Of a stretch of 64,000 nt of DNA, positions 16,485-25,429 are shown one piece after another. Origin of the DNA: JAIVJM01 sp963816985 (GTDB lineage Bacteria; Acidobacteriota; Blastocatellia; Pyrinomonadales; Pyrinomonadaceae). Location: contig CAWFMF010000003.1 in the NCBI GenBank assembly GCA_963816985.1, positions 1 through 64,000 on the forward strand, in the 5' to 3' direction. The notes under the pieces are model-generated. The model saw only the letters and a list, made by a program, of their open reading frames with translations. It was not told the origin of the DNA and ran no database searches. Each line of letters opens with the position of its first letter. Position 1 is the stretch's first letter. Position numbers and translations under genes: made by a program.

Positions 16485-16580
16485 TGTAGGGGCAGGGCAA
16501 GTCCGCGGCCCGCGTCTTCGGCACACGCAACCGTCGAATTCAGCGAAACCAAACGGGCAGGGACAAGCCCTGCCCCTACA
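16485..16580. repeat. Palindromic interspersed repeat, copy 1 (TGTAGGGGCAGGG family)
   Basis: The left arm starts TGTAGGGGCAGGGC and the right arm ends GCCCTGCCCCTACA. The right arm (16554-16580) is identical to the 27-bp arms of the copies at 45052 and 49803, while the left arm has diverged after about 14 bp. It lies in the 178-bp gap between msrB and the luciferase-like gene. Further outward, GTGGCAAAAC and GTTTCGCCAC extend the symmetry. Confidence 0.85.
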
Positions 16581-16638
16581 GACATTGCCCACGTTAGCTG
16601 TTTCGCCACGGGCTTTAAGACGAGGAGGGTGAGAAGTC

Positions 16639-17661
16639 ATGAAAGGCACAGGCGCGATTCCGTTCTCGGTCTTAGACCTCGCCCCCGTGAGGGAGGGCGG
16701 CACGGTCTCCGACTCTTTCCAAGAGATGCTGGACTTGGCACGGCACGCCGAGCGTTGGGGCTACCGGCGTTACTGGCTGGCCGAGCACCACAACATGACC
16801 GGCATCGCCAGCGCGGCGACCTCCATCCTCATCGGCCACGTCGCCGGGGGCACCGAGACGATTCGCGTCGGCTCCGGCGGCGTGATGCTTCCGAACCACT
16901 CGCCGCTCGTCATCGCCGAGCAGTTCGGCACGCTCGAAGCTCTCTACCCCGGACGAATAGATTTAGGGATAGGGCGTGCGCCGGGCACAGACCAACTGAC
17001 GGCGCGTGCCCTTCGACGGAAGCTCTCGGACACGGAAGACGACTTCCCGCGCGACGTGACGGAGCTGCTTCACTACTTCGCCCCGGCGCGCGCGAATCAG
17101 GCGGTGCGCGCCGTGCCGGGCGCGGGGCTCCGGGTGCCCGTCTGGCTCTTGGGCTCAAGCCTCTATAGCGCGCAGTTGGCCGCGCTGCTCGGCCTCCCCT
17201 TCGCCTTTGCTTCTCACTTCGCGCCGGACTATCTAACGCAGGCGCTCGAAATCTACCGCCGCGAGTTCCGCCCGTCCGAGTATCTCAAGGAGCCCTACGC
17301 GATGGCGGGCGTGAACGTCTTCGCGGCGGACACGGACGAAGAGGCGCGGCGGCTTTTCACCTCGCTCCAACAGGCATTCATCAACCTTCGCCGAGGCGTG
17401 CCGGGACAACTGCCGCCGCCGCTCGAAAGCAGTGAAGGACGCTTTAACGAAATCGAGTTGGCGGGGACGAGGCACGCGCTGCGCCACTCGTTCGTCGGCT
17501 CGAAGGAGACCGTGCGGCGCGGGCTCGAATCTTTCATCGAACAGACGGGGGCCGACGAGCTGATGCTGACCGCCCAAATCTTCGACCACGCGGCCCGCCT
17601 CCGCTCCTTCGAACTCGCCGCCGAAGTGCGCGAGACCTTGAGCGCGGCGTTGGCCTCTTGA
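16639..17661 (+). CDS. Luciferase-like (LLM class) flavin-dependent oxidoreductase
   Basis: This 340-aa protein is of the bacterial luciferase TIM-barrel family, alkanal-monooxygenase-like subgroup. Signatures are RYWLAEHHNM, the VGSGGVMLPNHSPLVIAEQ block, and LGIGRAPGTD. It uses reduced FMN or F420; which one cannot be told. The ATG follows GAGGAGGGTGAGAAGTC. It is followed 62 bp later by a zinc alcohol dehydrogenase in the same direction, so the pair may be co-transcribed and act on aldehyde/alcohol substrates. Confidence 0.9.
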   Translation: MKGTGAIPFSVLDLAPVREGGTVSDSFQEMLDLARHAERWGYRRYWLAEHHNMTGIASAATSILIGHVAGGTETIRVGSGGVMLPNHSPLVIAEQFGTLEALYPGRIDLGIGRAPGTDQLTARALRRKLSDTEDDFPRDVTELLHYFAPARANQAVRAVPGAGLRVPVWLLGSSLYSAQLAALLGLPFAFASHFAPDYLTQALEIYRREFRPSEYLKEPYAMAGVNVFAADTDEEARRLFTSLQQAFINLRRGVPGQLPPPLESSEGRFNEIELAGTRHALRHSFVGSKETVRRGLESFIEQTGADELMLTAQIFDHAARLRSFELAAEVRETLSAALAS

Positions 17662-17723
17662 GACAAAAGACCTTACAACTCGCCCTCGGATGAGGGCACA
17701 ATTCATCGAGGAGGAAATAATCC

Positions 17724-18767
17724 GTGATAGAGACAAAGGGGTATGCCGCCCACGAGGCGAGCGCGCCGCTCAAGCCCTTCGCGTTCGCGCGGCGCGAGCC
17801 GGGGCCGAAAGACGTGCTCATCGAAATCGAATACTGCGGGGTCTGTCACTCCGACATCCATCAGGTGCGGAACGAGTGGGGCAACTCGACGTTCCCGATG
17901 GTTCCGGGCCACGAGATCGTCGGTCGCGTGGCGCGCGTCGGCGCGGAGGTCACACGTTTTAAAGAAGGCGACCTCGCGGGCGTCGGCTGCTTCGTGGACT
18001 CGTGCCGCGTGTGCCGCAACTGCCGCGAAGGCGAAGAGCAGTTCTGCGAGAATCATCTCGTCTCGACCTACAACGGGACGGAGCGTGACGAGAAGACGCC
18101 GACCTTCGGCGGCTACTCCAAGCACATCGTCGTGGACGAGGACTACACCTTGAGAGTCCCTGAGAATCTACCGCTCGCGAACGTCGCGCCGCTGCTCTGC
18201 GCCGGGATTACGACCTACTCGCCGCTCCGCCGCTTCAAGGTCGGCGAGGGCCAGCGCGTCGGCGTCGTGGGGCTTGGCGGCCTCGGCCACATGGGCGTTA
18301 AGCTCGCCGCCTCGATGGGCGCGCAGGTCACGGTCTTCAGCACGTCGCGTTCGAAGGAGCAGGACGCGCGCGGCCTCGGCGCGCACGACTTTGTGGTGAC
18401 GACGGAGGCGGGGAGCCTCGACTCGCTCGCCGGTAAGTTCGACTTCATCCTCGACACCGTGTCGGCGCAACACGACCTCAACGCGTATCTCAACCTCCTG
18501 CGCGGTAAGGGCGCGATGGTGCTCGTCGGCGCGCCGGAGAAGCCCTTGGAGGTGCATGCCTTCTCGCTCATCATGAACGCGCGCTCGGTCGCCGGGTCGC
18601 TCATCGGCGGCATCCGCGAGACGCAGGAGATGCTCGACTACTGCGCGGAGAAGGGCATCACCTCGGACGTGGAAGTCATCCCCGTCGGGCAGATTGACGA
18701 GGCTTACGACCGCACCGTCAAAGGCGACGTGCGCTACCGCTTCGTCATTGACTTGAAGACGCTTTAG
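17724..18767 (+). CDS. NAD(P)-dependent zinc alcohol dehydrogenase (YahK/CAD type)
   Basis: The 347-aa enzyme shows the MDR layout. Catalytic zinc ligands are C41 and the GHE motif (H63, E64); the structural zinc site is C94, C97, C100 and C108; the cofactor loop is GLGGLGHMG. The subgroup pattern YCGVCHSDIH and GGYSKHIVVDE matches cinnamyl-alcohol/YahK-like aldehyde reductases that usually prefer NADPH. GTG at 17724 is well supported by GAGGAGGAAATAATCC. It should interconvert aldehydes and alcohols in the cytoplasm. Confidence 0.93.
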   Translation: MIETKGYAAHEASAPLKPFAFARREPGPKDVLIEIEYCGVCHSDIHQVRNEWGNSTFPMVPGHEIVGRVARVGAEVTRFKEGDLAGVGCFVDSCRVCRNCREGEEQFCENHLVSTYNGTERDEKTPTFGGYSKHIVVDEDYTLRVPENLPLANVAPLLCAGITTYSPLRRFKVGEGQRVGVVGLGGLGHMGVKLAASMGAQVTVFSTSRSKEQDARGLGAHDFVVTTEAGSLDSLAGKFDFILDTVSAQHDLNAYLNLLRGKGAMVLVGAPEKPLEVHAFSLIMNARSVAGSLIGGIRETQEMLDYCAEKGITSDVEVIPVGQIDEAYDRTVKGDVRYRFVIDLKTL

Positions 18768-18797
18768 AGCGAAATCGAAGCGAGGTCAGAGAGCCGG

Positions 18798-19556
18798 GTG
18801 AACGTCAAGGCTTATCTCGAACGCATCAACTACCGTGGCCCGCTTGAGCCGACCGCCGAGACTCTGCGGGGGTTGCAGGTCGCGCACCTGCTGGCCGTGC
18901 CTTTCGAGAACCTGAGCATTCATCACGGCGAGCCGATTGTCCTCGCGGACGACGCGCTCTATACGAAGATAGTTGAAAACGGGCGCGGCGGCTTCTGCTA
19001 CGAGGCCAACGGCTTGTTCGCCGCATTGTTGCGCGCGCTCGACTTCGACGTGGCGATGCTTTCCGCCGGGGTCGCCAGAGACGACGGCGGCTTCGGGCCT
19101 GACTTCGATCACATGACGTTGATGGTCACGTTAGAGCAGCGGTGGCTCGCGGATGTCGGCTTCGGCGATTCGTTCCGCGAGCCGCTGCTTTTGGACGAGC
19201 GGGGCGAACAGGCACAGGGCCGCTCTGCATACAGGCTCGACCCCGACGGCGACCAGCTCATCCTCACGCGGCGCGACGAAGGGGACGAGTGGAAGGCTCA
19301 ATACCGTTTCACTCTCCGGCCCCACGAATACGCCGACTACGCGGAGATGTGCCGCTATCATCAGACCTCGCCGCAGTCGCACTTCACGCGGCAAAGCGTC
19401 TGCTCGCGGGCGACGGAAGGCGGGCGCGTCACTCTGAGCGGGATGCGACTGATTACGACCTCCGATGACGGCGGGCGGCAGGAGCGAACCCTGAGCAGCG
19501 AAGAGGAGTATGCGGAGGCGCTGCGCGAACGCTTCGGCATCGTGATGGAGGGCTGA
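18798..19556 (+). CDS. nat: Arylamine N-acetyltransferase
   Basis: The 252-aa product has the complete NAT triad: C67 in RGGFCYEANG, H105 in FDHMTL and D124 in VGFGDSF, and the N-terminal VPFENLSIHHG block of the family. It transfers acetyl from acetyl-CoA to arylamines and hydrazines. GTG at 18798 fits the family N-terminus although the ribosome-binding site is weak. It lies 30 bp after the alcohol dehydrogenase and 20 bp before the MOSC gene, suggesting a small detoxification operon. Confidence 0.93.
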   Translation: MNVKAYLERINYRGPLEPTAETLRGLQVAHLLAVPFENLSIHHGEPIVLADDALYTKIVENGRGGFCYEANGLFAALLRALDFDVAMLSAGVARDDGGFGPDFDHMTLMVTLEQRWLADVGFGDSFREPLLLDERGEQAQGRSAYRLDPDGDQLILTRRDEGDEWKAQYRFTLRPHEYADYAEMCRYHQTSPQSHFTRQSVCSRATEGGRVTLSGMRLITTSDDGGRQERTLSSEEEYAEALRERFGIVMEG

Positions 19557-19576
19557 AGCGACTTCGACAAACGGCC

Positions 19577-20224
19577 TTGAGACTCTTATCCGTCAACGTC
19601 AGCCGCCCGCGCCTCGCCGTGTGGAACGGGCAGAGCGTCTCGACCGGCATCTTCAAGACGCCCGTCGAGGGGCGCGTCGTCCTCCGCGCTCTCAACCTCG
19701 ACGGCGACCGGCAGGCCGACCTCAACATCCACGGCGGCCCCACCAAGGCGGTCTACGCCTACCCTTCGGAGCACTACGAATACTGGAGTGCCGAACTGCC
19801 GGGGACGAAACTCCCGTGGGGCATGTTCGGCGAGAACTTCACGACCGAGGGGCTCGACGAATCGAGCGTCCGCATCGGCGACCGCTTCCGCGTCGGGACG
19901 GCGGAGTTGACCGTCACCGAGCCGCGCATGCCCTGCTACAAGCTCTCCATCAAGTTCGGTCGCGCCGACATCGTGAAGAGGTTCATGGCGAGCGGGCGTT
20001 CGGGCTTCTACTTCTCCGTCCAGCGCGAAGGCGAAGTCGGGGCGGGGGACGACATCGAACTGCTCGCGCGCGGCGAGGGCGACATCACGGTTGCCGACAT
20101 CACCCGCCTGTACGCGAGAGACAAGGAGGACTTCGAGACGATGCGCCGCGCCGTCGCGCTCGAAGCCCTGCCCGACGGCTGGCGCGAGCATTTCCGGCAG
20201 CAACTCTCGAAGGCCGACGCCTGA
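19577..20224 (+). CDS. MOSC domain protein, YiiM-like
   Basis: This 215-aa protein matches the YiiM-type MOSC family: NIHGGPTKAVYAYP, the GMFGENF(T) turn and the conserved C120 in PRMPCYKL. YiiM-like enzymes reduce N-hydroxylated bases and related compounds with a molybdenum cofactor. TTG at 19577 fits the family N-terminus (MRLLSVNVSRP). It is the last gene of the msrB-to-MOSC block and converges on the TonB-receptor gene, whose terminator lies between them. Confidence 0.9.
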   Translation: MRLLSVNVSRPRLAVWNGQSVSTGIFKTPVEGRVVLRALNLDGDRQADLNIHGGPTKAVYAYPSEHYEYWSAELPGTKLPWGMFGENFTTEGLDESSVRIGDRFRVGTAELTVTEPRMPCYKLSIKFGRADIVKRFMASGRSGFYFSVQREGEVGAGDDIELLARGEGDITVADITRLYARDKEDFETMRRAVALEALPDGWREHFRQQLSKADA

Positions 20225-20281
20225 CGACTCACCCGACAGCCACTCACCCGACAGGCTCGCCGAAGCCTTCTTCACTCCCGC

Positions 20282-20310
20282 AAAAAAAAAGAGGGGGGCC
20301 GAAGCCCCCC
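20282..20310 (-). terminator. Intrinsic terminator of the TonB-receptor gene
   Basis: On the minus strand GGGGGGC, a 4-base loop and GCCCCCC form a 7-bp GC stem (20293-20310), followed by CTC and a run of nine T (20282-20290). This is a textbook terminator placed about 30 bp after the stop of the minus-strand receptor gene. It may also stop plus-strand readthrough weakly. Confidence 0.85.
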
Positions 20311-20339
20311 GGTGCATGGTCGTTAAGAGAGTGACCGTG

Positions 20340-23300
20340 TCAGAAGATGAACTTGGTCCTCAGTTGGATAGTGCGCCCGCTGAAGTTGCCGACGCTGTAG
20401 TCGTTGAAGTTCGGGCTCGTCACGTCGGGGAAGGCGAACGAGACCGCGCCGATGCCGAACTGGTTCGTCCCGTTCTGGTCGTTCTGGTTGACGAAGAAGG
20501 GCGAGCCGTAGTCGCCGATGGTTCGGATGCGCTGGTTGAAGAGGTTGCCGACCTCCGCGCCGAACTGGAAGGTGTAGCGGCCTTCGCCGCCGAAGCGGAA
20601 GTTCTTGAGGAACACCGCGTCGGTGCGGTTCCAGCCGTTGGTGCGCAGCGTGTTGCGGCCCGCGTTGGCGCGCGCGCCGAGTCCCGCCTGAATGTACTGC
20701 GCGTTCGGGTTCAAGGCGACGTAAGCCGCCGTCCGCCCGTCGCCTTCGGAGGGGTCAACGAAGCGCGTGACGCCGCCCTCGGTGACGGTCAGGCGGTTGC
20801 CGTTGATGTCTACGGGGTAGACGGCGGAGCCCGTGCCCGGCGTGCCGCTCAAGTTCAGGATGGTGCGGTCGCCCGCCGCGTCGCGGTCGCGGTTGCTGTC
20901 AATGCCGGACTGCGGCGTGATGACCTGACCGGATTGGGTCTGGAAGATGCCGCTCACCTGCCAGCCGCCGAGGAGCGAGCGGACGAAGCCGTTGTACTTG
21001 CGGAAGGTCGGCGTCTCGTAGTTGAGCGAGGCGACGAAGCGGTGCGGCACGTCCACCGCCGAGAGCGCGCGCTCGTCGCTCAGGTCGAAGCCGTTCTGCG
21101 AGCGGCGCGGGTTGACGGTGCTTGAGAACAGCTCGTTCGTGGCGTTGTCTATCGCCTTGCTCCATGTGTACGCGCCGGTGAAGGAGAAGCGGTTGGCGAA
21201 GCGGCGCGTGATGCTGATCGCGCCCGCGTCGTAGACCGAGTTGCCTTCGGGCTCGAACGAAGTCACGGAGCCGGCGAAGCCGTTGCCGCCGAGCCGCGCC
21301 GGGAAGCGGTTGTTCGCCACCGCGTTGCCGTCCTCGTCGCGCACGATGTCGAGCCCCACGTCGCCGAGCGTCTGGCGTCCGGCGAGCTGCCCAGACGTAG
21401 GGTTCGTCAGGAACGTCGGGATGACGAGACGGTTCGTGTCCACCACGCCGCCGTTCAAACGCACCTGCACGGGGAGGTGACGGCCCGCCGTGTGCAGGTA
21501 GCGCAGCTCCATGATGGTTCCGGGCATCAGCTCTCTCTGGTAGGAGAGCATCCAAGACATGTTGTAGGGCTGGACGGAGTCGGTGATGAAGGAGGCCGTG
21601 TTGGCGCGCGCGTCATCCACCGTCGTCGGCGGGATGGGCGTCGAAGGGACTCCGCCGTTCTGAAGGAAGTTGGCGGTGAGTCCGAGCACCGCCGCGCTCT
21701 GCTCCTGCTGGAACTGCGGCGGGAGGTTCAAGAGGTAAAGGTTCTGGAACGTCTCGTAGTAGCTGATGGAGAAGTTCGCGCGGATGGAACTCTGCCCGCG
21801 CTTACCGGAGATGAGCCGACCGAGCGTGCCGCCGAACTCCGGCGAGTAGGCGAGGCCGACGCGCGGCGCGAAGTTGTTCTTGTCGGTCTTCGGGACGTTG
21901 AATTCAATCAAGCCCGGCACGTTCGCGATGGAGTTGAGGGCTTGGAGCTGCGCGTCGCGCGGGAGCGAAAGGTGCTCGTAGCGCAGTCCGAGGTTCAACG
22001 TCAGGTTCGGCGTCACCTTCCAGTCGTCCTGCGCGAAGGCGTAGAGCTTCCGCTGGTTGCCGGTGAAGGCCGAGGAGCCGACGCCGCGCAAATCAACGAC
22101 CGTCGGCGCGCGGTCTAAGAGCAGCTCGTCGAGGTTGGCGTAGACGTAATCGCCGCGCCCGCGCGGGAGGAAGAAGCTCGTGAAGATGAGGAAGCGGCCT
22201 TCGGCCCCGAACTTGAAGGCGTGCGCGCCGCGCGTCAGGCTCACCGAGTCGTAGAGCTGGTAAGAGTTGTCGAAGCCGCCCTGCGGCAAGTTCCCGTTCG
22301 GGCCGAGGCCGAGGTTCAAGTCGGGCACGGTCAGATTGGGGAAGGTCTCAAACGCCGGGTCGTCGAGCACGAAGTCCTGCTTGAAGCGCTTGTAGGAGAG
22401 GCGCAGCTCGTTGACGACGTTCGGCGTGAAGAGACGAATCCAACCGGCGGAGAAGAGCTTCACCGGCTGCGTCACCGTGTTGTTGAACTTGACGTTGCCA
22501 TTGCCGGGCTGCTGCTGCACCTGACCGTCCTGCGAGTAGCGGAAGCGGAACTGGTCGCGCTCGCCGCGCAGGTAATCTATGTTGAGCTGGAACTGCGTCT
22601 GCAAGAGGTCGTTCGGCGTGACGATGGAGACCTGACCGAAGGGGATGCCGGAGACGCCGAGCACTTCGCGCGTCTCGGTCGCCCCGGCGGCGAGCGTCAG
22701 GTTGTCGCGCAGGAGCCCGGCGACGAAGGGGCTCACGCCCGGTATCGCCGCGATGCGCGTCAAGCCCTCGGCGGTCGGCGCGGTGTAAGAGACGCCCGCG
22801 CCCTGCTGCTTCAAGTCGGTGCGCTGGTACGCGCCGAAGAAGAAGAGCTTGTTCTTCAGGATCGGGCCGCCGAACGTCCCGCCGTAGCGGGGCTGCCGGA
22901 GCTGCGGCTTCTCCAAAAGGTCGCCGCGCTGGATGGCGGCCTCCTCGCCGGTCGTCGTCGCGTTCAGACGCTGGCTCAGGAAGTAGAGGAAGCCGGAGCC
23001 GTGATACTCGTTCGTCCCCGACTTCGTGACGGTGTTGAACTGGCCGCCCGCGCCCGTGCCGAACTCGGCGTTGAAGTTGTTCGTCAGGATGGCGACCTCG
23101 GAGATGGCGTCCTGAATGATTTCGAGCTGCCGCCCGGTTACGCTGGGGTCGTTGTTGTCCACGCCGTCCACGTTGAAGGTGTTCGAGTTGGGACGCGTGC
23201 CGCCGACCGAGCCGCCGTCGCCATTCACGCCCGCGCCCTGCGCCACGACGTTCGGCGAGAGCAAGGCGAGCGAGCGCGGGTCGTTGAAGATGGGCAGGTC

Positions 23301-23741
23301 TTGCACCTGCCGCGCCTCGAAGTTGCGACTGAGCTGCGAGTTCTCGGTCTGCACGAGAGCCTCGCTGCCGCCCGACACCTCGACCGTCTCCGCGCCGAGA
23401 CCGGCGACCTGCAAGACCGTGTTGACGCTCGACTCGTTACTCAAAGAGACGGGCACTTTCTGCGTCGCCTTCTGGAACCCCTGCGCCTCGACGGTGACGG
23501 TGTATTCGCCGACGAGGACGTTGGGGAAGTTGTAAGCGCCGGACTCCGAAGTCTGCGCCGTCAGGGTCTGCCCGTTGGCCTCGTTGCGGAGCGTGACGGT
23601 GGCGCTCGGAACCGCCGCGCCGTTCGCGTCCAGAACCTGCCCCGCGATGGAGCCGCCCGTCGCCTGCGCGTGCGCCGCGCCCGCGTTGATGAAGATGAGC
23701 GCGAGGGCTATGAACATTCCGACCGGTAAACGTCTAAACAT
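20340..23741 (-). CDS. Oar-like TonB-dependent receptor with carboxypeptidase-regulatory domain
   Basis: The 1133-aa outer-membrane protein has a signal peptide (residues 1-25, AHAQ). A CarboxypepD_reg-like beta-sandwich follows (about 30-115, IAGQVLDANGAAVPSATVTL), then a plug domain containing the NTFNVDGVDNNDP block typical of Acidobacteriota Oar-like receptors, and a long barrel ending in aromatic IQLRTKFIF, a C-terminal barrel signature. It should import a large ligand using TonB; the ligand is not known. ATG at 23741 follows GGAGGTCGAAGTTT. It stands alone with its own terminator. Confidence 0.92.
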   Translation of the reverse strand: MFRRLPVGMFIALALIFINAGAAHAQATGGSIAGQVLDANGAAVPSATVTLRNEANGQTLTAQTSESGAYNFPNVLVGEYTVTVEAQGFQKATQKVPVSLSNESSVNTVLQVAGLGAETVEVSGGSEALVQTENSQLSRNFEARQVQDLPIFNDPRSLALLSPNVVAQGAGVNGDGGSVGGTRPNSNTFNVDGVDNNDPSVTGRQLEIIQDAISEVAILTNNFNAEFGTGAGGQFNTVTKSGTNEYHGSGFLYFLSQRLNATTTGEEAAIQRGDLLEKPQLRQPRYGGTFGGPILKNKLFFFGAYQRTDLKQQGAGVSYTAPTAEGLTRIAAIPGVSPFVAGLLRDNLTLAAGATETREVLGVSGIPFGQVSIVTPNDLLQTQFQLNIDYLRGERDQFRFRYSQDGQVQQQPGNGNVKFNNTVTQPVKLFSAGWIRLFTPNVVNELRLSYKRFKQDFVLDDPAFETFPNLTVPDLNLGLGPNGNLPQGGFDNSYQLYDSVSLTRGAHAFKFGAEGRFLIFTSFFLPRGRGDYVYANLDELLLDRAPTVVDLRGVGSSAFTGNQRKLYAFAQDDWKVTPNLTLNLGLRYEHLSLPRDAQLQALNSIANVPGLIEFNVPKTDKNNFAPRVGLAYSPEFGGTLGRLISGKRGQSSIRANFSISYYETFQNLYLLNLPPQFQQEQSAAVLGLTANFLQNGGVPSTPIPPTTVDDARANTASFITDSVQPYNMSWMLSYQRELMPGTIMELRYLHTAGRHLPVQVRLNGGVVDTNRLVIPTFLTNPTSGQLAGRQTLGDVGLDIVRDEDGNAVANNRFPARLGGNGFAGSVTSFEPEGNSVYDAGAISITRRFANRFSFTGAYTWSKAIDNATNELFSSTVNPRRSQNGFDLSDERALSAVDVPHRFVASLNYETPTFRKYNGFVRSLLGGWQVSGIFQTQSGQVITPQSGIDSNRDRDAAGDRTILNLSGTPGTGSAVYPVDINGNRLTVTEGGVTRFVDPSEGDGRTAAYVALNPNAQYIQAGLGARANAGRNTLRTNGWNRTDAVFLKNFRFGGEGRYTFQFGAEVGNLFNQRIRTIGDYGSPFFVNQNDQNGTNQFGIGAVSFAFPDVTSPNFNDYSVGNFSGRTIQLRTKFIF

Positions 23742-24132
23742 AAACTTCGACCTCCAAACATTTCTTCTCGAACGGTTCGGCAGGCGCTTGCACGGGGAGA
23801 CACTTCGAGGGACTCGTCGCGCGCCTTTTACAACCCGTCCGACGAGTTGGACGACGGCGCGGGCGACGCGGCCTGCCGTCGTTGACGGATGCAACGCACA
23901 TGCCTGATGCCTTCGCGCGCGACGGACGCTGGCATTAAACGCGCCGCCGTCTTCACCGTCCGCGGCGACGCCGAAGGGCGGGTCTTGACGAAAATGAATT
24001 TAGAGGGGCGTGGCCTTGCGGGATTTGGATAAAGGGCTTTGAGCGCTGTCCGAAGAACGGGACGAACGTTTTACAAGTCGGTCTGCGCGGCGGGATAAAG
24101 TCTCGCGCGATAGACGCAGAGAGCGGGTGCGA
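23742..24132. other. Divergent promoter region
   Basis: The space between the minus-strand receptor and the plus-strand KdpD-like kinase holds the receptor leader with its GGAGG. Apart from the promoter at 24133 I see no strong repeat, hairpin or gene. Open frames crossing it have no ribosome-binding sites. Confidence 0.4.
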
Positions 24133-24162
24133 CTGACACGCCTCGCCCTCTCGGCATACAAT
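24133..24162 (+). promoter_or_regulatory. Promoter of the KdpD-like gene (likely leaderless mRNA)
   Basis: CTGACA at 24133-24138, an 18-base spacer and TACAAT at 24157-24162. Transcription would begin about 7 bases later, at or next to the ATG at 24170, and no Shine-Dalgarno sequence lies between. The mRNA is therefore probably leaderless or nearly so. Confidence 0.55.
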
Positions 24163-24169
24163 AGAGCGC

Positions 24170-25429
24170 ATGAGGCCAACGAAGTTTGGCAAGAGTTGGA
24201 CGGGTTACGTGACGGCGTTCGCGGGCGTGGCTGCCGTCACCGCCGTGCTCAAGCTCTTCGCCGGACATGCCAACACCACGACCGTCGCGCTCGCACTGCT
24301 GCTCGTCGTGATGTTCGTCGCCATCCGGCGCGGCGCACGGCCCGCCGTGGCGGCCTCTCTGTTCGGCGTCCTCTGCTTCAACTATTTCTTTCTGCCGCCG
24401 TTCGGCACGCTGACCGTCGCCGCCCCCGACAACTGGGTCGCGCTCGCCGCGTTCCTCGTCACCGCCATCACCGTGGGGCAACTCTCGGCGCGGGCGGAGA
24501 GGCGGACGGAGGAGGCGGACGCCGGTCGCCGCGAGATCGAGCGGGTGTACGAAGAGCTACGTGAAGCCTTCGAGCGCGCGAGTCACGCGGAGGCGCTCAG
24601 GCAGAGCGAGAAGTTGAAGTCGGCGCTCCTCGACGCCGTGACCCACGATATCCGCACGCCGCTTACTTCAATCAAGGCGTCGGTCAGCACCCTTCTGGAA
24701 GAGTTGCGCGCGAAGGCGTCCGGCATGGAGCCTTTGACGCTCGGCGCGGCGGCGCGGCGGGAGATGCTGGAGGTGATAGATGAGGAGTGCGACCGGCTCG
24801 ACCGCTTCGTCGAAGGGATGATCGAACTGGCGCGCATCGAGGCGGGCGAGATGCATCTGCGCCGACGTTGGGGAGGCGTTGACGAGATCGTCGCGGCGGC
24901 GCTCGCGCGCGCCGAGCCGCTGACGCGGGGCCGCCGGGTCCTGGTCGAGATTGAAGACGAAATCCCGGTCGTGCGGGTTGACCCGCGTGCCGTGTCGGAG
25001 GTGGTCTATACGCTGGTGGATAACGCGGCCAAGTATTCGCCGGACAGGACGAGCGTCCTCGTCGCGGCCTCGCGCGCCGAAGGCGGGATGATAAACATCG
25101 CCGTCGAGGACGAGGGGCGGAGCATCCCCTTCGCTCTGCGCGAGCGGGTCTTCGACAAGTTCTTTCGCGCGACGCGCGACGGCGACACCGGCGATAGCCG
25201 CCAGCCGAGGGGCACGGGGATGGGGCTCGCCGTCGCCAAGGGAATCGTCGAGGCGCACGGCGGGCGCATCTGGATTGAAGACGCGAGCGGGCGCGAGGGC
25301 ACGCGCGTCGTCTTCACCCTCCCGATTGACGACGCGCCAGCCGTGCCTGATTCTTCATCGAAGACCGATTTTTCATCGAAGACCGAAGCCGAGCAGGCGG
25401 CGTCAGGCGACCTGCGCCGAATGCCATGA
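24170..25429 (+). CDS. KdpD-like sensor histidine kinase, short form
   Basis: This 419-aa kinase starts with a DUF4118-type membrane region (hydrophobic segments at about 15-31, 38-52, 58-74 and 88-103, with NYFFLPPFGTL typical of KdpD). A coiled linker follows, then an H-box with H159 in AVTHDIRTPLTSIKAS and ATPase motifs DNAAKYSP and GTGMGLAV. It lacks the KdpD N-terminal sensor and USP domains (KdpD is about 900 aa), so it is the short form found in several phyla. It overlaps the response regulator by 4 bp. Its position beside a c-di-AMP riboswitch and a K+ importer supports a role in potassium or osmotic signalling. Confidence 0.9.
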   Translation: MRPTKFGKSWTGYVTAFAGVAAVTAVLKLFAGHANTTTVALALLLVVMFVAIRRGARPAVAASLFGVLCFNYFFLPPFGTLTVAAPDNWVALAAFLVTAITVGQLSARAERRTEEADAGRREIERVYEELREAFERASHAEALRQSEKLKSALLDAVTHDIRTPLTSIKASVSTLLEELRAKASGMEPLTLGAAARREMLEVIDEECDRLDRFVEGMIELARIEAGEMHLRRRWGGVDEIVAAALARAEPLTRGRRVLVEIEDEIPVVRVDPRAVSEVVYTLVDNAAKYSPDRTSVLVAASRAEGGMINIAVEDEGRSIPFALRERVFDKFFRATRDGDTGDSRQPRGTGMGLAVAKGIVEAHGGRIWIEDASGREGTRVVFTLPIDDAPAVPDSSSKTDFSSKTEAEQAASGDLRRMP

